Assembly: GCA_910592205.1 (NCBI GenBank)
Contig: CAJVPJ010000082.1
Span: 1-48,086 of the forward strand
Length of the DNA stretch: 48,086 nt
Origin: Paraglomus occultum
Lineage: Eukaryota; Glomeromycota; Glomeromycetes; Paraglomerales; Paraglomeraceae
Direction of reading: 5' to 3'
A program made the translations under genes and the position numbers. The notes under the pieces were generated by a model that was not told the origin of the DNA, made no database searches, and worked only from the letters and a program-made list of their open reading frames with translations. Shown piece after piece: positions 1 through 16,240 of this stretch (the first letter of the stretch is position 1; each line of letters begins with the position of its first letter).

Positions 1-35
1 TTCGAAAGCCTGTTAAAAGGTCACTAACTGTTTAG

Positions 36-160
36 AAGAATTAGCATTAGTAGGCGCTGCCGATACGCCGTTGGAAGGCGCTAAATCTCAAGGAGGTTAC
101 ACGATCGCTCTCCCACGTGTAACGTCACGACACAGTGATGAAATGCCTGTCAATCCATAG
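36..160 (+). CDS. Possible 3' terminal exon of a gene entering from the left (unknown product)
   Basis: After a TTTAG acceptor at 31-35 there is an open frame of about 40 codons ending in TAG at 158-160. It contains the stretch ALVGAADTPLEGA and ends in EMPVNP. Composition is protein-like (G, A, P and charged residues) and richer in GC than the following kilobase. No family is recognised and the rest of the gene lies outside the window, so this could also be a chance frame. Confidence 0.3.
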
Positions 161-1193
161 TAATAGGTGGAGGATAGACCAGTCTACTTGATATATTTTT
201 ATATTCCTATTACGCAGTATAATATTATTTGCATTGCGTGACAAACCAATGGCATTTTTATTGAGCATTTAATTTACGATAAATACAGTTAATTAATTCT
301 GTTCCTAGCGAACCGCGAATCGAAGTCGACAGAAGATTTTGTAATTGAACATTCACGTGAACACATTATTGTGTGTGACGTATTTTAATTTGCTACACTC
401 GCAATAAATCCGAGTTTAAAAACAACAGACGTTGATTTTATACATTGTGACAACAGCATTAACGTTAATTAACAAATTATTAAAAAATATCAAATCGGAT
501 TCGAACAAATGTTTCTGTTGCCCAAAAGCGTGAGCTCTGTGAAAGAAGAAGATAATCCACGTTGAAGCAGTATGGGGCTTGTGAAAATGAAATGCGCAGG
601 CTTCAAATAGCCAAAACTTGAGCAAGCTCTTAATCTGAGTTGATAATGCGTTTATGCCCAACAATACTAATTTTGGCAATATTTAAAAAGAAAAGGAAAT
701 TACTTTGCAACCAAGTTGTTATTAATAAATTTTACGCATCGGAAGGGGCGTAAACATCGCCATAGACCGGTCCATTTCGAAAACAAAGCAAAGTTGCGAG
801 TGCACCGACTCTTGAATGAGTAGTTGTTTTTTTAGAAATTCCTTAGCAATTATAATTTGGAACGGTAATATAAGACTGGTTTTTTTTTGAAGAATTTGGA
901 AAATGTTGCTTCTTGTAACATACATGCTTAGCTTGCTTCATGGCAATTGGAAAGAAGCTTTTTTAGTAAAGGAGTATGATACGTAGTGATATCGTTAAAT
1001 AAGGTGCGCAACTTTTAATAAAATATAAATTCTGCTCTTTGAGCTGAAGAAAAATATGAAATTTAACAATATATAGATTTATATTTACGTGGAAACTATT
1101 CCAATATTATTGAATTCAATCAATCATGTGACTAAGTTGCTATATGATGATCAGTCAATCCAACGCTTGTTTCTCCATCGAAACATTTAAAAA
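161..1193. other. No gene recognised
   Basis: AT-rich sequence with only short, compositionally random frames. No exon chain, RNA gene or repeat was recognised. Confidence 0.5.
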
Positions 1194-1301
1194 ATGCCGA
1201 TAGAGCTCGTTTACGATGTCCTGTATGAAATCGCATCCCACTTTCGAGAGCACATTCCTATGTTACGTTGTTTCCTTTTACTCAATCGGGCTTGGTGTTA
1301 A
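1194..1301 (+). pseudogene. F-box-like N-terminal fragment
   Basis: A 35-codon frame starts MPIELVYDVLYEIASHF and ends LLLNRAWC before TAA. The order 'P-x-E-L ... D-V-L-x-E-I-A-x-H ... L-R ... L-L-x-N-R-x-W-C' is the start of an F-box domain of the kind common in glomeromycete F-box proteins (SCF ubiquitin-ligase substrate receptors). The expected continuation (second half of the F-box and the repeat region) is missing in all frames, so I read it as a truncated relic. It may instead be a short first exon whose downstream exons have diverged. Confidence 0.4.
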
Positions 1302-1967
1302 TGATTAAGGTGGAAAGAATCTGTGTTGCTCGAATAATTGGCGTAATCTTTTTGTTCTCTTTTCCTGGTAAGCGTATCCGCTAAATGTAAAAATTTTATT
1401 TGCTGTTTTAATTTTTGCCAGCTTTCTAACGAAATTTAGTAACGTTGATAGTTTTTATGATAATGTTACGAGTTTTCGCACTAACGCAAGCATTGACAAA
1501 CGTGGAGCCAATGCGATAGCTAATCAACATGTACCGCACGCTTTGGATTCGTAACCGAAGCAGACACTCAATGCGACGGTTCGGCTTTAAACATGACGTT
1601 AATTAACAGAAGCTCTTAGCCGATCTTGTAGATTAAAAATTAAACCTGCGCATCGTGCAGAAAAGGCTATGTTGGATTTTTATGTTATGAAACCTGCAGA
1701 AGACTGCTGCGTCATGTTAGATGTCATGACAAGAGAAATGCATTATTGCTACATTTGCATTAAAATTTAATACTTAATATATTATGCCAATCCATTTACC
1801 TCTCACGTCTAGCACGAGGTTAAAACTTAATAAAAATCAATGAGAGAGCACATGTTCTATCTTATATATGTATATAACTTTAATTTGCTGTCTTTTTTGA
1901 CATGACATTATGAATTTTTTAAATTTATTACTTTACGTTGTTTCAAACATTAGCATCTTCATTAGAA
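1302..1967. other. No gene recognised; 3' flank of CDC48
   Basis: No credible exon. The last part is AT-rich and lies directly downstream of the CDC48 stop (minus strand), so it should contain that gene's 3' UTR and polyadenylation region. No distinct signal could be assigned. Confidence 0.4.
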
Positions 1968-6020
<4,053 letters not shown>

Positions 6021-7217
6021 TTTAATGCGAGAATACGTATCAGTAGAAATACAGTCAGCTGCCGTAATTTCGACCTGCATACGTTCTATAGTTTCCAATA
6101 ATAACAAGGTTTACTAATACACAGTAAACTCTAATAATAAATACTCCACACTATATTTTAATTTTGCGAAAAAGGTGTAATGTCTCACTTACATAATCGG
6201 CAAAACTTACCAAAAGAATAATTCCGAAACAATGTTGGTCGATGAAAACTATCGTAGATGCTGGCGTATTTCTGACTGATCAACGCCCTTGCAACCGCAA
6301 TAATCAAGTTTAAAGGACTGGTTCTAATTGAACAGTATAATAATAATATAATGTTAATCGGTTGTTTAAATTAATATTTTGTTACGAATTTGCATTATTT
6401 CAAACCCCTCCCTGACCAGATTTAGCTTTATTCTCTAAGAGGAGGTTTTCCAGTTTGGTTACGTGTATTATTTACTCCGCGTTCCCCACCCCCTGCCTGA
6501 AAGATGTTATCAGTAGTAAAACATCAAGTCGAACATGAAGAAATCCTTGTTGCAACAAACATTAAATTTAGACCATTTCTCCGTTAGTATTTAGCTAGAC
6601 ACGTCTAACTTTGTATCATACGTTGATCAATTAAAATTAGCGGAACACACCAAAGAATGTTTCTTCGATTCGCGATATTGAACAATCCCAAATCTCGAGA
6701 ATGATGAATGCATTATCAATGCTATTATTGCTGCAACTAGCTAGTATTGTTTCAAACTCTCGGCTCACAGTTAGGGATAGTGCAGACAACCTTATTTGCG
6801 TCAAATTATATAGCATTATTATAAAAAGAGAGCGATGGGATATCCATCGATAAAGCAGTGGAATGAATTAAGATTTTAGTTCTAAAGATATTTTTAAATC
6901 AAAAAATCGAGTAGATCGTCCACGGAGACAATTGCGGTGAAGAAATCGACTGCATGGGTCATTTGGGAAGAAACTTGGCTTGAGTATGGAAACAATGTCA
7001 GGAAGCATACATAGCATGACCGACGCTGACCAGTTTTATAAATAATATACTCTATTACTATTTATCTTTTTAACTAACTCCATGTTGACATAATTAATTT
7101 ATTTAATTGGAAGAAAAGTAAACCCTTGAATAGACCTCGCATAAACTGGTAGATTAGAAGAACGTTTGAGTCGCTAAATTATAGACAATAAGACAATGTT
7201 AATGCTGTAAGTTGACT
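6021..7217. other. No gene recognised
   Basis: AT-rich spacer upstream of CDC48 and downstream of kinase A. It should contain the CDC48 promoter. No coding exon or RNA gene was recognised. Confidence 0.45.
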
Positions 7218-9720
7218 TCATTTATAACCAATTGTTGTCTCCATACCTGCGGCTGAATCCAAATAGTTATTTCTCGGTTTAGGCAGACTTTCAGTAGGTA
7301 AGAGCGTGCTAGAATATTTACTCTCCTTCTCGAGACGCGATAACGGTTTTACATCATTATGATAAACAGCATTCCATGTGTTGTCTTCACAATTGTCCAC
7401 AAGAAGGTTGAAAAGATCGCGAAGAATTGTCCTTACATCTGGACGCTTATCGGGATCAGCATCACAACACTGCTCGGCAAGTTTCTTGTATTCTTTTGGT
7501 GCTGAATCAGGCATCGATGGTCGTAGTCCGCCCATAATGTCACATACTAGACTTCCATCGAATTCTCTATCTCGAAAAGGTGGTTCACCAGTAGCAACCA
7601 AATGCATAATGATACCATAAGAATAAACATCTGATTTCTGAGTAAATTTGTGAATATGAAAGACCTCCGGTGCAATAAAGGGTAGAATACCTCGAACGGT
7701 CAACTCACGTGAATTCACCGATCGTGAGAGACCAAGATCGCATATGTATGGAATATTTATATCACTTAGAACGATGTTTCCGCCATGAAGATCGCAATGG
7801 ATTAAACCCATTTTATGAATATCATCCAGAAATATTGCGATACTCTGTAAATGGCGTAATTTGTCAATCCACGTCAATTTGTTAATATTTTGATCCAAAA
7901 AAGACAAAAGACTGCCATTGTTAGCATATTGCATGACCATTATGTACTCTTTCTGGGTCTTGTGTGACTCCGTGAATTTTAAGAAATGAAGAATCCGTTT
8001 TTATGCACTTGGCATGATTTCTGAACTATTAAATAAAAACAAATACAAGTCAAATTTAGTGCTTAATGAATACTGCCAATTATTATTACTCACCTCAGAA
8101 ATAAATAATTCCGGCATTCCGTCAAAACTCTTAAATCGTTTGAGTACAACAGTACGTTTCATATACCTAACTTCTTGATACTTTTTATACCTGGCAGTAT
8201 AAACTGTTCCATAACCACCAGATCCGATCTCTTTAATTTCATCAAAGTCATTATACCGCATGTACTTTACTAGTTCATTATTTCGTATAAACATGCCCAA
8301 TATTGTATGTCATAGTAGAAAACTGAATAATATTCCCGAGTAGATGGTTTTTGAGTGATCCCGACTATCCAGATATTATTCGGTGTTAATATCTCGGGGT
8401 ATTCCTTAGTTAGCTATTGGTGCAAACGAATACTGTCGTTACAACATAATAATAAACGCGCGATACGCACTTATCGATTGCATTTTACACGTGAAATAAT
8501 TTACCTGATGAAAATCAAACGACTGATCGTTTTGCTCGTCAATTATCTTTCTGAGTGTCACACGTGTCAATTCATTCCTTGTCGATTCTAACCATTCCGC
8601 TATATGTGTGCATCCATGGCGTAACGATGTCATCTCTTGTACGTTGGTCAATGACGAGTATTCGATCCATTGTATATATGCATCATCTTTATGCTTTGTA
8701 TTACTCCATGATTCCATTATAAACGAATCCAATGATTCATTGCCCGTAGTCCAATCGGGAGGTCTTGGTGATTTACATTCATAACAAAATGCATTTATCT
8801 TGGGTTCTAATTGACGCGTGCACGCCAGACACAATCCAGTCTCATCGTCTTTTATTAAATAATATTTTTGTTTTCTTGCATTATATGTAAATCCGATAGT
8901 AACCCAAATATTCGTGGTAAGAATATCTGGATGTTTATCACATAACTAGCGAAAATGATACAAATAGTAAGTCAATAGTTATTTAAACTATTCAATAAAC
9001 ACAATGCATAATTAACATTACCTCATCATAATATAAGCCATGTGTCTCGTCTGTTATCTCAAGTGGAATCAATCTAAATTTGCCATGATAACCTGCAATA
9101 GGTAAACCATACAGCCATCCATATTCACCGCTCCAATTGTTAATACAATCAAATGGAATCCATTCCAGATAGTGTTCATTTGGTGAGTTTGTTTGTAATT
9201 GAGATTTCTTGATAAACTCATCGAGTTGCTTATTTTTGCTGGTCCATCCATCGGATAATTCTTTATGTCCACAAATACACCACACGGGACTACATCGGAG
9301 TATTCCACATGCAGTGCAGAATCCATATTGAGAATAACAATCGTAAAAGAGTTTATCAGCAACCATGTAATAGTTATTATCGTAGTTGGTAAATCCTTTT
9401 ATAGGTTTGTTGCGGTTATTAAGCCATCTTTCGTATCTTCTGAAGTGATTACCGTCATTCTTGTACTTGTGTGTTGAAAGTGAGTATATTCTGGCAAACT
9501 CATTCACAAGTGTTGGTGAATATTCTTTGCTGTTTCCAAGTAATACCAGTATTATCATGCGATTGTAGCGAACAGCGTAATGGACGTTGGACATTTGAGT
9601 TGGCTTTCTGTCGGTGATTTCCTCGCCAGGAATCCATTCAAGTCTTGAATAAGCATCTTCACTGGATTGAATCAAGCTGTCAATCGCTGGATTATTAACA
9701 GTTTCTGATGCTGACGACAT
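7218..9720 (-). pseudogene. Kinase 'A': Cys-module TKL-like kinase with two frame-breaking indels
   Basis: Paralogue of the intact kinase at 33267-35815 with the same four-exon plan: 9720-9022, 8945-8505, 8413-8094 and 8025-7218. The N-terminal 380 residues carry repeated modules with CTAC/CxC cysteine knuckles, WTS-type linkers and LEWIP motifs. The kinase part keeps a glycine loop (GSGGYGTVY), VVLK, HCD in place of HRD, DLG in place of DFG, and APE. Against the paralogue, exon 3 lacks 4 nt near 8305, which puts a TAG in frame, and exon 4 lacks 5 nt near 7950. Exon 3 is 320 nt where the paralogue has 327. The two shifts cancel downstream, so only the N-lobe is out of frame, yet its own frame is still open and conserved. 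This is therefore either a recent pseudogene or assembly error. A split gene is also possible. Confidence 0.85.
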
Positions 9721-10654
9721 CGCTTGAATAAGTTTTCAAATACAATTACGGAGAGAGCATTCTATTTATTGTGTTACCTCCCACCTCATATCTGCTAAAC
9801 AGTGTACAGACTGTAGTTTCTCCAGTTACTCCATGTTTCCGTTTATCCGATGTTAATAGTAACTGGTATTGAGTTTGGATGTGGCGAAACTCGTCAGAAG
9901 AATGATAACCCTTGCCGTAAAGTGTAACATTAATTATAACCATCTAACGACAGCAAATATACATACTAATATGAATAACATTTATTGTTCATAAACTTCT
10001 CTACACGCGACATGTAAATATTCAATAAAATATTTATCTAATAAGAACAAGGTCTCTATTCGCTTCTTTTTATTATTTTATTTTATTTTTTCCCTGCCAA
10101 ATAAAGTTTCTGGTTAGCTGCCGACTCTATGCCAATTCCAGATTCGTAGCATTTACCAAGGCGTCACTACCATTCGCGTTAGCGGCTGTTTATAGAGTTC
10201 AATTACTTTTTTGGAACTGTTAGGATCCATCGTATCGTCGTTTTTGACACTGTCAATTGACAAGACTTAAAACAATCAACGGAATTGATATTTCCTTAGA
10301 GTTAGATGGCGGTTCGCGCCTGTAAATACACCACGTGATCAAATTCAAGTCCAGTCACGGAATCATCCTACAATACTGCAATATAATTAATTATTCGAAT
10401 TGGCGCGTATTTATTAAATCGATCTCGTTTTGCGTTTACAACCTTCACGAGTAGGTCTTGCTAAATATACATCGGGTAACAATTATGCACGTTTATTATT
10501 TTTGAATGTTTAAATAATGTAAGAACGTTCAATAATCTGCTAGGATAATATACAAAGACGCTCTTTGTTGACGCTGTGGTCGCCATATAATAAATAAATA
10601 ATAAATATTGGCAAAGATTCTATATACGGAGTTACTATTTATAAAAGGCTGCCA
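9721..10654. other. No confident gene
   Basis: Upstream flank of kinase A and downstream flank of the kinase-Sel1 gene. A 65-codon minus-strand frame at 9943-9746 has no recognisable motif and is not counted as a gene. The rest is AT-rich. Confidence 0.4.
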
Positions 10655-12791
10655 TTAGCTCATTGACTTGAACCTTTCAAGATCCCTACTTGCATTGAAA
10701 TTTTCTTTAGCCGCCAGCTGATAATACGATATCGCTTTCTTAAGGTCTTTTTCGATTCCATCTCCCAATTCATAACATCGGCCAAGACGCCATTGCGCAT
10801 CGCTATCGTTCTTATCAGCAGCCTTTTGATACAACTCGATTGCTTTTGCCATATTTTTTCCTATCCCGTTGCCGCCGGCATAACATTGGCCAAGCGCATA
10901 TTGCGCTTTTGTGTGATTTTGATCAACGGCTAGTTGATAAAGCTCGATCGCTTTTTGTTTATCCTGTAATACGCCATATCCATTAAAATAACAAAATCCA
11001 AGGGCATATTGAGCATCTACATAACCTTGATCTGCTGCTTTCTGATAGAGTTGACTAGCCTCCCACTTGTTCATGTCTACTCCGGAGCCAACATCATAAC
11101 AATCACCAAGTCTGTATTGGGCAATCATATGACCTTGACTGGCTGCTTTCTGATAGAATTCGACTGCTTTCTTTATGTCTTTGTATCCCAAATGGCCAAC
11201 TTGATACCATCTAGCAATAGCACATTCAGCAGGCGCATAACCACGATCGGCCGATTGTTCAAAAAATTTAGCTGCTTTCGCTTTGTCTTTGCTTACGCCT
11301 TTGCCCAGAGCAAAACACGAGCCGAGAAAGAATGTTGCTTGAGCGTTTCCTTTTTCATGCGCGCGCAAATACCAATTAAACGGTTCATTACGGTTTACGT
11401 CTGTTCCTACGCCAAACCAATAAAACTGACCAACTAGAAACATGCATACGCCACAATCTTTATGAGATTTCAGTTGATTAAAAATGTCTTCTTTTTCATA
11501 TTTGTTTTGAATGAGCCAATCTCTGATTTTTTCGATCACTTTATCTGCGTTCACCCCCTTTGTCGATTCATCGTCATGAAGCTTCATTATCTGGATAGCA
11601 AGCTCGTGTCCTCGTAGTTCTATCTTTTTCACCGTCTGATCAGTCTGTTTTATTGAAGTTTCATTGGATGGTTCTTGGTGAAGCTGTGCTTGTTCTTGCG
11701 CTTGTTTGTTGATTGATTCCAATCTCTCGTATACCTCTTCGCAATCCGGTCGTTTGTCGGGATCACCATCCCAACATTGTGAATATAAACTGACATATTC
11801 TTTAGGTCTTTCGAGAGCGCTCTCAGGACGGTTGCCTTGCATTACATAGAACATTATCATCTCTTGTTCTACATCCTTATACGGTCTTTCACCGCTAGCT
11901 ATTTCCCAAAGAAGTATTCCCAAACTGTAAATATCAGATTTCTTCCCGCGTTTGTACGCCCGGTCTGTTATTTTTGGATCCATGTATGCCGTTTTTCCGA
12001 CATGATTAGATGTGGGCATCATCGCTGTAAGCTCGCTAGAACATCCAAAATCAGCCAGTTTTGCCGTTCCCATATGAACAAGAATGTTACCGGAACACTA
12101 CACGAAGTGCATTTAGTAAGCATCTATCGGGTGAAACACTTAAGCAATATAGTAGAATGACATACCAAATCTTTATGGATGATGTTCTCACTATGCAAGT
12201 ATTTCAATGCATTCGTAACTTCTAGACCTAGTCTTGTTATACTACTCCATGGTAAATCCTTGTGATCCATCAGATAATCGTGCAGAGTTCCTCCTTCTGC
12301 AAACTCAAAGATCATGCTATACGTGACCTTCTCACCTATTGATGCTAACAGTATAGAATCGTTAGGAGCTGTTGATATATCGGTAGACGGTAAAGACAGT
12401 CAACTTATTGAAGCCTACTTTTGCTTAGCCCAAGAAATCGAATGATGTTTGGGTGATTGTTTACTTCTTTATGATATTTGAGCTATAGCACGATAATTTG
12501 GTATTTCTTATCTAGCTCATGAAAGTTGATTGATCATAAGAAAACATTATGACTAACCTCTTGAACAAATGCAGCATACACTTTGCCACTCTCTTTATTA
12601 TTTCCAGGCAATAATGATTTCATTGCGACCGTAATTCCTGATAGCTTATCCGTTGCTTTGTAGACAACACCGAATCCACCGCGTGCAATTATGTCTTTGT
12701 CGATGAGATTTTCGTCTGGATAATGCTTGATGTACTTGGAACTTATTTCCAAGTACTTAATAGGCTCTTCGGGTTCTTGGGCTGAAGACAT
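10655..12791 (-). CDS. Protein kinase with C-terminal Sel1 repeats
   Basis: Four exons (12791-12558, 12482-12419, 12368-12166, 12097-10655) join in frame to about 647 residues. An N-terminal TKL-like kinase domain covers roughly residues 30-300: glycine loop ARGGFGVVYKA, ATP lysine in VAMKSL, catalytic loop IHKDL (Lys replaces Arg of HRD), intact DFG in LADFG, and MDP in place of APE. Catalytic residues are present, so activity is expected. From about residue 380 to the end there are about seven Sel1 repeats of about 36 residues with the pattern A-x-x-x-Y-Q-K-A-A-x-x-G-x-x-x-A-Q-Y-x-L-G; these form helical solenoids that bind partner proteins. Kinase-Sel1 fusions are a large expanded family in arbuscular-mycorrhizal fungi. 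The substrate is unknown. The start ATG at 12791 precedes a short acidic leader (MSSAQEPEEP). Confidence 0.92.
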
Positions 12792-13636
12792 GTTTTTTTT
12801 TGACGATTATTGAGTAGAGTCTTTCTCTCGTCAATTTAACGTTTGGCAGATAATAGTAAAGAAAACATGTAGCATTGAATACGAATTCGGAATGTCACAC
12901 AGTTTCAGGTATGCATGTAGATATTGTTGTCCCGTTATATGCCAACTAATAAAGTAAGAAGTATTTCCATAATAGGGACAATGTGTAGACGCAAAACACA
13001 AGTCAAATCCATATAAACACAATGATCTATTAAATGCTTGCCTAACTTTCTCGATTACAAAATTGTCATGTTGAAGATTCGCATAAAAGTATCTCTGCTG
13101 TAACAATTTTGAGCTTTCTTTTTGTCAGTCTGAGTATCTGAAAAGTCGAGCGCGATTCAGAATATTGACTTCGGTATGTACAAAAAGTAACTTCTGATAG
13201 AATGTATCAGATACGTAGGATTAGCGTTCCAGACGCATAGCCTTTTACAATGACAAACTCGAGTATTGCGCGGGACGCACACAATTGTTTTCTATTAATC
13301 CACGCTGTCGACCGTTTCTGCGCTCGTTAGATAGCGCGTCCTCGTCTGCATACAGAAAGAGGAAAATGACATTATACAATCATACGTGATACGGTTGTGT
13401 GGACACCCATCGCACAAGTTAGTATATTAATAACGTTATTATTCTATTCTAGTTTTAGTAGCACGGCATCATTTCATAACTCAAATCGACGATGCCAAAA
13501 TTGTTTTGTTTTTAGTAGTGATATGCCAGCGTATATAACAGTGTGAAACAACTGAACATATGCGTAATAGATTTACAACAGAGAATTGATTTGATGTGGG
13601 GAATATTTGCGTCATGACACTCTAGATCCGAAAATT
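12792..13636. other. No confident gene; kinase-Sel1 upstream region
   Basis: Contains a 91-codon minus-strand frame (13106-12831) rich in aromatic residues with no recognisable domain and no clear splice partners. The stretch should hold the promoter of the kinase-Sel1 gene. Confidence 0.4.
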
Positions 13637-14655
13637 TTACTTATTCGAATCACGTTCCTCTTTGTTTTGTGACTGTGCGCGTTTTGCCTTGGTATTTGCC
13701 ATCACACCAAATATGAAGCTGAGCAGAATGGAACCAAGAGATGGGTTAATAGCTTAGGAGATGGTCATCGAATGTCTTTAAGGAAAACGCTAGTTCAAGT
13801 GCAACCGAGGATTCTTACCCGACACAGTTAAAAAACGGCACCCACAATTGTGGAGGTAAGAACTTTTGAGCAAATCCAATAGCGATAGGAGAGACAATCC
13901 AAGACATTGTCAGAATAGGTAAGATGGATCGTTTAACAGACGCATATATTTGCCCTGATTTATTCATTCCAGCTATGATAGCCATGGCTACCAAATAGAC
14001 TAATGATAGAGCGTGTATGAAAGAGAGAGAGAGAGACACGTGTTAGAATGTCAGACAACAAGGTACATTTGAAGTATACAGATCATAAATGATAAATGAA
14101 GCTTCTACCTGTGTTCTGAATAGGAGTGATGATAATTTGAGAAACAACAATTTGCAACAGCTTGGCGCCAGCGCCAGTACGTCCTTTAAATGCTCTATTC
14201 AGTGTCTCAAACATGACATGATTAAGAGGGCCGCTGATAAAGAAACCTGAATGAATGTGTTACAAAGTGAGCAAGCAAACACATTCTCTGTGTCAGCTTA
14301 GTGGCAGTCCAAATCATCTCTAACGCACTCACACATAATCGCTATATCATTACTGTTAAAGTCTCTTTAATCCAAACCGTCGCCCCCATTATCCACTAAA
14401 TTACCAACCATACAAAGCCATCTTAACAACCTTCTCGTCGAGACCTGCATAATTGCCTATGTGATCCGCCCTCCCTTTCCCTTTTCGCTGTCGACTAGTA
14501 CCACTCAATTCTTGAGCAACATACTCTTGTAATCCGGATAGTAAACCCGAAGTTATTGCTTTTGTTCGTAGAGGATGTGTTTGTAACTGGTTCAAATACC
14601 CAACTAGTAGAGTTTTCAGAAGGGATTGCGACTGTATTTTCGATTGATTTGTCAT
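13637..14655 (-). CDS. Mpv17/PMP22/Sym1-family membrane protein
   Basis: Four exons (14655-14409, 14246-14109, 13999-13819, 13718-13637) give about 215 residues, the usual family length. Hallmarks are SGPLNH after the first helix, W-x-V-S-P, AQKFLPPQLWVPFFN and a final glycine-rich helix GFIFGVMANT, followed by a charged tail. The family consists of four-helix proteins of the inner mitochondrial or peroxisomal membrane, implicated in small-solute permeability and stress tolerance. The FAQKFLPP..WVPFFN variant resembles fungal peroxisomal PMP22-like members more than Sym1, but localisation cannot be settled from sequence alone. The gene is divergent from the phosphatase-inhibitor gene on its right. 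Confidence 0.88.
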
Positions 14656-15168
14656 TTCTCTTCTCGCTTCGGGGCAATGGTGTGAAAATGGATAATTGTC
14701 GGTGGGGAATGAGGATCTTTATTTGGGTGAAGGCGTGAGATCGCATTTTATATCAGGTGATGTTTATATATGTAAATTTTTTAAAGCGGGGCTGAGCGTG
14801 ATCCAGCATTTGTCAGTTTTATTGGCTGGGAATACAAATTTCCCCATCAGAAGGAAAGGCACTTAATTTGGACTGCGTGTATTATACATTCCGTTTATTA
14901 TCAGTCTGCTCTTGAGATATTACAGCATGTATGATTGTGGCAGTGGTTGTCTTGAGAATGGCATCTTTATTTTTATTTAAAATTATTTTCCTTTCGACTA
15001 GGTTTTGTTCAAGTAACAACAGCAGAAGTTTAAATAATTACGTCAAATTTCCGAATTAAGTGCCCATGGAACCATCTCGTGACAATCACTATTTTTTTGT
15101 ACCCCTCGCACTTTTTTGTTAACAATAATACCTTACACATACTGTAATAACAGCACATTGCCAACTGT
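14656..15168. promoter_or_regulatory. Divergent promoter region
   Basis: About 510 bp lie between the start codons of two genes transcribed away from each other (PMP22-like on minus, phosphatase inhibitor 2 on plus). Both core promoters must be here. No specific factor site was identified. The region holds a TTTAATTTAAAT-like AT block and no ORF of note. Confidence 0.5.
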
Positions 15169-16054
15169 ATGGCATCAGAGACAAAACCGAAAGGAATACT
15201 CAAAAATTCATCAATTAATTTACAGCAAAAGACGCCAAAGTACTGTTCAGCTTACGATCGCGAGCTCGTTAGGTTTTGTAATTCATTTGCACTAACCGGA
15301 TTTCTGTTGTAGACTAAAATGGGACGAAGACAATTTGCAACTTACGGAATCTCAAAAGTCGGCGACAATGAAAATACTAGAACCACCGACGCCGTATATT
15401 CATTACAACCAAGAGACTGATGAGATAATGACGGATTTAGACAGTAAGCTTCCCGTACTTTTTTATTGCCAACTTTTCGTTGCCAATGTCTGAACGAATG
15501 CCTCCAATCTATTACTTTATAGCCATTCCAGGATTAGCCTTGGGTTCATCCAGTGTCTCTCCCGTTGGATCAATGTCGTCTTCGTCACCATCATCAGCGC
15601 ACTTTCCTGATAATATCAAAGACGATTGGTCAGATGATGAAGATGATGAGGAAGGTAAGGAGATATGAGATGAAATAAAGAGAGCTTTGTCGTGCGAATG
15701 CTTAAATAGGGATATAGTTAGAATGAATGCACGTAGAGATCGCAATAACTAATATTAACCACTTTTATCATAGCTCGTGAGAAACATCGCAAATTCCTTC
15801 AAATGCGTGCACAGCACTACAACATGAGAGAGGCCATACGCATGGGGCATAGACTGCTCGAAGAGGAAGACGATGATAACGAAAACTCGGCGGCCAATGG
15901 AGAAAATTATTACGAAGAGGAGGAAGAGGAGGGAGAAAATCAGGGTGAAGATAATAAAAAAAAGGAGAGGGAGAAAAAATACGCAAGTAAGGAGTATATG
16001 GCTGAATGGGACAAGATAAAGGCATCAGCAGCAGATCGGATGGACACACGATAG
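15169..16054 (+). CDS. GLC8: Protein phosphatase 1 inhibitor-2 (IPP-2/Glc8)
   Basis: Four exons (15169-15272, 15313-15443, 15523-15654, 15774-16054) encode about 215 mostly disordered residues. All three PP1-docking elements of inhibitor-2 are present in order: a SILK-type motif KGILKN (residues 8-13), the RLKWDEDN segment (35-42) followed by MKILEPPTPY, which includes the TP site phosphorylated in homologues, and the HYNM helix (about 137-140). The acidic tail is typical. The family binds PP1 catalytic subunits and acts both as inhibitor and as maturation factor, for example for Aurora-antagonising PP1. The short first exon carrying the SILK motif is easily missed by gene finders. Confidence 0.93.
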
Positions 16055-16240
16055 TTGGGTGTTTGAAATAAGTTTATAGTAATGTTAATGGTACGTCGAT
16101 TACAAACTTGAAGTAAGATTATATTAATACTAATGGCATGTCAATGACAAACTCTTTAAATGTATTCTACGTTTTGTTTTGTGATCCATTTTGAACTTTT
16201 TTCCTTTTTCAGAAAATACACTTCCATACAACACGAATGT

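Noticed and set aside
9746-9943. 65-codon minus-strand frame upstream of kinase A
   Set aside because: Ends at a donor-like site but joins no exon of the kinase in frame, and has no family signature.
12831-13106. 91-codon minus-strand frame upstream of the kinase-Sel1 gene
   Set aside because: Aromatic-rich but without a recognisable domain; a chance frame in promoter DNA is more likely.
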